The position numbers and the translations under genes are program-made. Source: JBLMZW01 sp050259035 (GTDB taxonomy: Bacteria; Bacillota; Syntrophomonadia; Syntrophomonadales; DTU052). From it: a stretch of 25,573 nucleotides of DNA. Positions 22,764 to 25,573 of the stretch are shown here, piece after piece. The stretch's first letter is position 1; each line of letters starts with the position of its first letter. Location of the stretch: assembly GCA_050259035.1 (NCBI GenBank), contig JBLMZW010000043.1, positions 1 through 25,573 of the forward strand, given 5' to 3'. The notes below the pieces were generated by a model that saw nothing but the letters and a program-made list of their open reading frames with translations, was not told the DNA's origin and made no database searches.

Positions 22764-25139
22764 TTGCGTTCTCGGACTAGGTTGTTAATGATTCTGGCAG
22801 TCCTCGCTATAGCAGCAGCTTTGCTGCCGGCTATTCATGCCGAAGCTGCCACGATCACCGTTACCACCAGGGATGATTACCGTTCTTCAGAGCAGGTTAT
22901 TAATGGTTCGCTCCGCGATGCGGTAAACCGTGCGGCCGCGGGAGACACCATTCAATTTTCCCCGGATTTAACTAGACCAGTGATTATCCCCCTCGTGGAG
23001 CCTCTCACCATTTCTAAATCGCTGATCATCGATGGAGGACCAAGTGTCAACGATCCAATTACGATTTACGGACACGACTCCTTCCGGGCGTTTGAGGTAA
23101 CCAACGCTTCGCTGTCTTTGAATAACCTTACCTTGACCAACTGCAAGGCTCCAAGCAACGAGGTCGGCGGCGCGATCAACTTTACCAGCCCCACCGCCAC
23201 CGATGCCGTACTTAGCTTGAGCAACTGTAGGATAACGAACAACGAAGGCCAACAACACGGCGGGGGCATTTACTGCGAGGGGGCGGCCAGTGTAACCTGC
23301 AGCCAATGCCTATTTATGAACAATAGCGTGAACGTTAACGACATCGTTACCAGAGGCGGCGGGTTGTATGCCACTGGTACCAGTGGAAACGTCACGCTTA
23401 CCGGCTGCAGCTTTCTTAACAACTTTTCCCATTCTACCGGTGCAGCCCTAACCTGCCAGGATTCAAATACAACTATGACCAACTGCACTTTTAGTGGCAA
23501 CCAGTGTGCCGCATATGGCGTGGCCTACATAGAAGATTCCAATTTGACAGCGGGGGACTCTCTTACTGTAGTTAATTGCACATTTACCGGTAATACTGGA
23601 GGCTTCTATATTCATTACATTAACCAGGTCACTTTTCTTAACGACATTTTTTGGGATGAATACCCGTATGGAACCAACGGGGGCGGGAGCCCGAACATTA
23701 GTAATTGCATTATTAAGAACTGCACTCCTGGATACACCCTTAGCAATCAAAATCCGCTGCTCGGAACTTATGGCAGTTACGGTGGTGCTGTTGGCACCAT
23801 ACCCCTTTTGCCGGGAAGCCCGGCTATTGACGCAGGTTCCAGTTCCATCGCCGCCGGAGTACCGCCAACGGATGCCCGGGGCGCGATGCGTTACAATGGC
23901 GTTGATATCGGGGCCTTTGAATCCCAGGGGTTCACCCTCACGCCGGAAGCCGGGAGCACTCCCCAGTATGCTGCGATTAACACCGCCTATAGCAGTCCCC
24001 TGAGTATCATAGTGGATCCCAAAGTGGCGGGCGAACCGGTTGCAGGCGGAGTTGTGACCTTCACCGCTCCGGCTTCAGGCGCCAGTGCCGGGTTAAGCGC
24101 TGCTACAGCTCAGATTATTGAACATTTTACCCCCGTTTCGGTCACCGCCACCGCCAACGGCACGGTGGGCGGCTATAATGTCACGGCATCAGTTAGCAGT
24201 TCGGATATTACCAATTTTGCCTTATTCAATACCGGTTCAGGCAGCGCTGACCATGATATAACGGGCTTCAGCTTTGCTGCACAGACCGGTCCGGCTACCA
24301 TAAATACCAGCGCGCATACTGTAGCTATTACTGTACAGAACGTGAGCCCGACCAACCTCACCCCGACCATAGCCGTATCACCCGGGGCCAGCATTGATCC
24401 GGCCAGCGGGGTAACCTGTGATTTCTCGGATCCGGTAACCTACACGGTTACCGCCGAAAACGGTTTTCCCCAGGTTTGGACGGTAACGGTTAGCGTAAGT
24501 GGTCCCGACCTGGCCCTGGATACGATAGATCCGCCGACTGAGGCGGCCGCAGGCACCAAGGTAACCTTAAATATTAAGGTCATCAATATTGGCGAAACGG
24601 AGGCTGCCAAATCTACCCTGACAATTGATTGGGACGGTCAACTGCTCGCTACCAAGAGCGTTAGCAAACTAAAAGTAAAACAGTCCAAAATTATAAAGGT
24701 TCGGGTTGCAATCCCAGCCGTCCACGGCGCTGGGTGGATCGCGGTTCGAGCGATTCCCTCAGGGCCAGATAAAGATCTGCAAAACAATATGGTCGCGATT
24801 CCCGTAAAAGTAGTAGCTCCGGATCTAACCATTACCTCGTTCGCGCCTAAAGGCACCCTGGTGCCCGGCAAAACCGGAACCATGACTATGACCATAGAAA
24901 ACTTAACCATAGCAAAGGCCCCCAAATTCGATGTAATCATTGGTTATGGGCAAACAGTACTGGCGACAAAGAAAATCACCAGTTTGAAGCAGGGAACTAA
25001 GACATTGAACATCAGGTTTAAGGTCCCCATCGATTATGTTAATACCAACCCATTGGTAGGGGTGGTGGACCCATATAATACAGTTGTGGAGGAAAACGAG
25101 AATAATAACTGGATGCTTTATCCTATTGGCCCAGGCTAA
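22764..25139 (+). CDS. Secreted beta-helix/CARDB protein, copy 2
   Basis: A 791-aa paralogue of the preceding gene with the same domain order: signal peptide (1-28, cleavage after AEA), CSLREA-like start, beta-helix, anchor-Q-like motif (LLPGSPAIDAG, GVDIGAFE), Ig-like and DUF5018-like domains, and two CARDB domains. The start is TTG at 22764 with GGAAGG 6 nt upstream. A frame opening earlier, at 22671, would put an extra 31 residues ahead of the signal peptide and is rejected. The beta-helix turns differ by small insertions and deletions (for example the GGGLYA region has four extra residues), while the anchor and CARDB parts are almost the same, also at DNA level. It was probably produced by tandem duplication followed by divergence of the exposed loops. 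Confidence 0.9.
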   Translation: MRSRTRLLMILAVLAIAAALLPAIHAEAATITVTTRDDYRSSEQVINGSLRDAVNRAAAGDTIQFSPDLTRPVIIPLVEPLTISKSLIIDGGPSVNDPITIYGHDSFRAFEVTNASLSLNNLTLTNCKAPSNEVGGAINFTSPTATDAVLSLSNCRITNNEGQQHGGGIYCEGAASVTCSQCLFMNNSVNVNDIVTRGGGLYATGTSGNVTLTGCSFLNNFSHSTGAALTCQDSNTTMTNCTFSGNQCAAYGVAYIEDSNLTAGDSLTVVNCTFTGNTGGFYIHYINQVTFLNDIFWDEYPYGTNGGGSPNISNCIIKNCTPGYTLSNQNPLLGTYGSYGGAVGTIPLLPGSPAIDAGSSSIAAGVPPTDARGAMRYNGVDIGAFESQGFTLTPEAGSTPQYAAINTAYSSPLSIIVDPKVAGEPVAGGVVTFTAPASGASAGLSAATAQIIEHFTPVSVTATANGTVGGYNVTASVSSSDITNFALFNTGSGSADHDITGFSFAAQTGPATINTSAHTVAITVQNVSPTNLTPTIAVSPGASIDPASGVTCDFSDPVTYTVTAENGFPQVWTVTVSVSGPDLALDTIDPPTEAAAGTKVTLNIKVINIGETEAAKSTLTIDWDGQLLATKSVSKLKVKQSKIIKVRVAIPAVHGAGWIAVRAIPSGPDKDLQNNMVAIPVKVVAPDLTITSFAPKGTLVPGKTGTMTMTIENLTIAKAPKFDVIIGYGQTVLATKKITSLKQGTKTLNIRFKVPIDYVNTNPLVGVVDPYNTVVEENENNNWMLYPIGPG

Positions 25140-25179
25140 AATGAGGCAACCGACCAAAACCTAACATTTAGTAAATTGC

Positions 25180-25209
25180 AGAAATGGACTCCGGATGGAG
25201 TCCATTTCT
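25180..25209 (+). terminator. Perfect 13-bp hairpin after copy 2
   Basis: The same AGAAATGGACTCC/GGAGTCCATTTCT stem as at 22564-22592, here with a 4-nt loop, 41 nt after the stop codon of copy 2. It is probably the 3' end signal of the gene. Confidence 0.6.
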
Positions 25210-25217
25210 GGTTGTTG

Positions 25218-25283
25218 GCAAAAACGAATGCCGGTTATGCTCGGCCGAATGTCTTTGGCCGGGTCCCGTTGGGGATTCCCCAA
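25218..25283 (+). repeat. Structured intergenic element, copy C
   Basis: Homologue of the element at 22600-22690: GCCG/CGGC hairpin, CGGCC/GGCCG hairpin, AACG/CGTT outer pair and a TTGGGG/CCCCAA stem. Here it is followed by a convergent regulator gene rather than a third paralogue. Confidence 0.5.
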
Positions 25284-25300
25284 CACATTACCCTTAAAAG

Positions 25301-25573
25301 CTATTTCTTTCCGTCACTATATTGACTGATTAACCTATCCAATGCATTAACATAGTTAACAAAATCTGTTTTTCCTTTCGCGGTTAGGTTGTATCTGGTT
25401 CGAGGTTTATTATTGAAGAAATCCTTGTGTATATTAACATAGCCATTCTCCTCCATTTTGGATATCTGAACACTTAAATTTCCGTCGGTAGCACCCGTTA
25501 TTTCCTTGACTTCCTTGAAGGTTTTTTCCCCGGTCATCAAACAAGATACTATCGCTATTCTCAGTTTGGATTG
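25301..25573 (-). CDS. Winged-helix DNA-binding regulator (HTH_34-like), 5' end outside the window
   Basis: A partial gene of 90 codons plus stop is visible, and the frame is open to the window edge, so the N-terminus is missing. The sequence LRIAIVSCL, EVKEITGATDGNLSVQISKMEENGYV, KPRTRYNLTAKGK is the winged-helix fold of the PF13601-type (HTH_34) MarR/PadR-like regulators, small dimeric repressors often found with membrane proteins or transporters. TTG and ATG codons at 25540 and 25537 would cut into the first helix, so they are not the start. Its target would be expected upstream, outside the window, or in its own operon. Confidence 0.85.
   Translation of the reverse strand, partial: QSKLRIAIVSCLMTGEKTFKEVKEITGATDGNLSVQISKMEENGYVNIHKDFFNNKPRTRYNLTAKGKTDFVNYVNALDRLISQYSDGKK

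Noticed and set aside
22019..24940. Nearly identical 100-codon antisense frames in both secreted paralogues (22019-22321 and 24638-24940)
   Set aside because: Their similarity is explained by the near-identical CARDB-coding DNA of the sense strand.
22600..25283. Integron attC-like or cassette interpretation of the repeated intergenic elements
   Set aside because: An RYYYAAC-like match (ACCTAAC) occurs only in the second copy and no matching GTTRRRY core or integrase is seen; the repeats are better explained by tandem duplication.
1..25573. CRISPR arrays, insertion sequences, tRNA and rRNA genes
   Set aside because: No regularly spaced repeats, transposase-like proteins, cloverleaf sequences or rRNA motifs were noticed on reading both strands; a tRNAscan-SE and ISfinder search would settle this.

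Overview
The window looks like a piece of the chromosome of an anaerobic Firmicute, most likely a Clostridia member of the Desulfotomaculum/Pelotomaculum (Peptococcaceae) type. The evidence is strong GGAGG-type ribosome binding sites, several TTG and GTG starts, a classical T-box leader, sigma-A-like promoters with AT-rich spacers, a four-subunit 2-oxoacid:ferredoxin oxidoreductase and a PocR-domain signalling protein. The taxon is an inference from gene content and style. No rRNA, tRNA, CRISPR array, insertion sequence or phage gene was seen.

Layout. 1-1926 (+): a MarR repressor with a promoter/palindrome in front, followed 12 nt later by a MATE exporter. 1999-4308 (-): a PocR-PAS-PAS-GGDEF-HD-GYP sensor that can be expected to make and/or break c-di-GMP. 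4597-6879 (-): a two-gene NAD salvage operon (nicotinamidase, nicotinate phosphoribosyltransferase) with its own promoter, a palindrome on the -35 box and a terminator. 6948-11519 (-): promoter, isoleucine-type T-box leader, porC-porD-porA-porB-like genes, then a degenerate CbiET-like protein and a terminator. 11564-13205 (+): an ArsR-type regulator and a membrane-anchored alpha/beta hydrolase, divergent from the T-box operon. 13233-13866: a PaaI-like hotdog thioesterase (+) facing an unannotated 46-aa gene (-, 13891-14031) with its own RBS and terminator. 14220-15161 (+): an enoyl-CoA hydratase with an extended -10 promoter. 15342-18650 (-): a 1102-aa STAND/MalT-like activator ending in a BTAD module. 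18898-19016 (+): a possible small RNA with a clear terminator. 19048-19587 (-): a cysteine-rich protein of unknown function. 20148-25139 (+): two tandem secreted paralogues, each exactly 791 aa if read from homologous TTG starts, with beta-helix, choice-of-anchor-Q-like and two CARDB domains, separated and followed by repeated structured intergenic DNA. 25301-25573 (-): a winged-helix regulator cut by the window edge.

The most informative signal is the T-box. Its leader is canonical, and the specifier triplet is most simply read as ATC (isoleucine), with a UGGU T-box bulge compatible with an A73 tRNA. It controls a 2-oxoacid:ferredoxin oxidoreductase rather than a synthetase or transporter. 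This suggests the enzyme works in the carboxylating direction to supply a 2-oxoacid for isoleucine, for example 2-oxobutyrate from propionyl-CoA or 3-methyl-2-oxovalerate from 2-methylbutyryl-CoA, instead of being a catabolic pyruvate oxidoreductase. A corrin-methyltransferase-like protein whose SAM loop has decayed rides in the same operon and has no obvious job. Other candidates for new biology are the 46-aa protein and the repeated RNA-like element around the paralogous secreted proteins.
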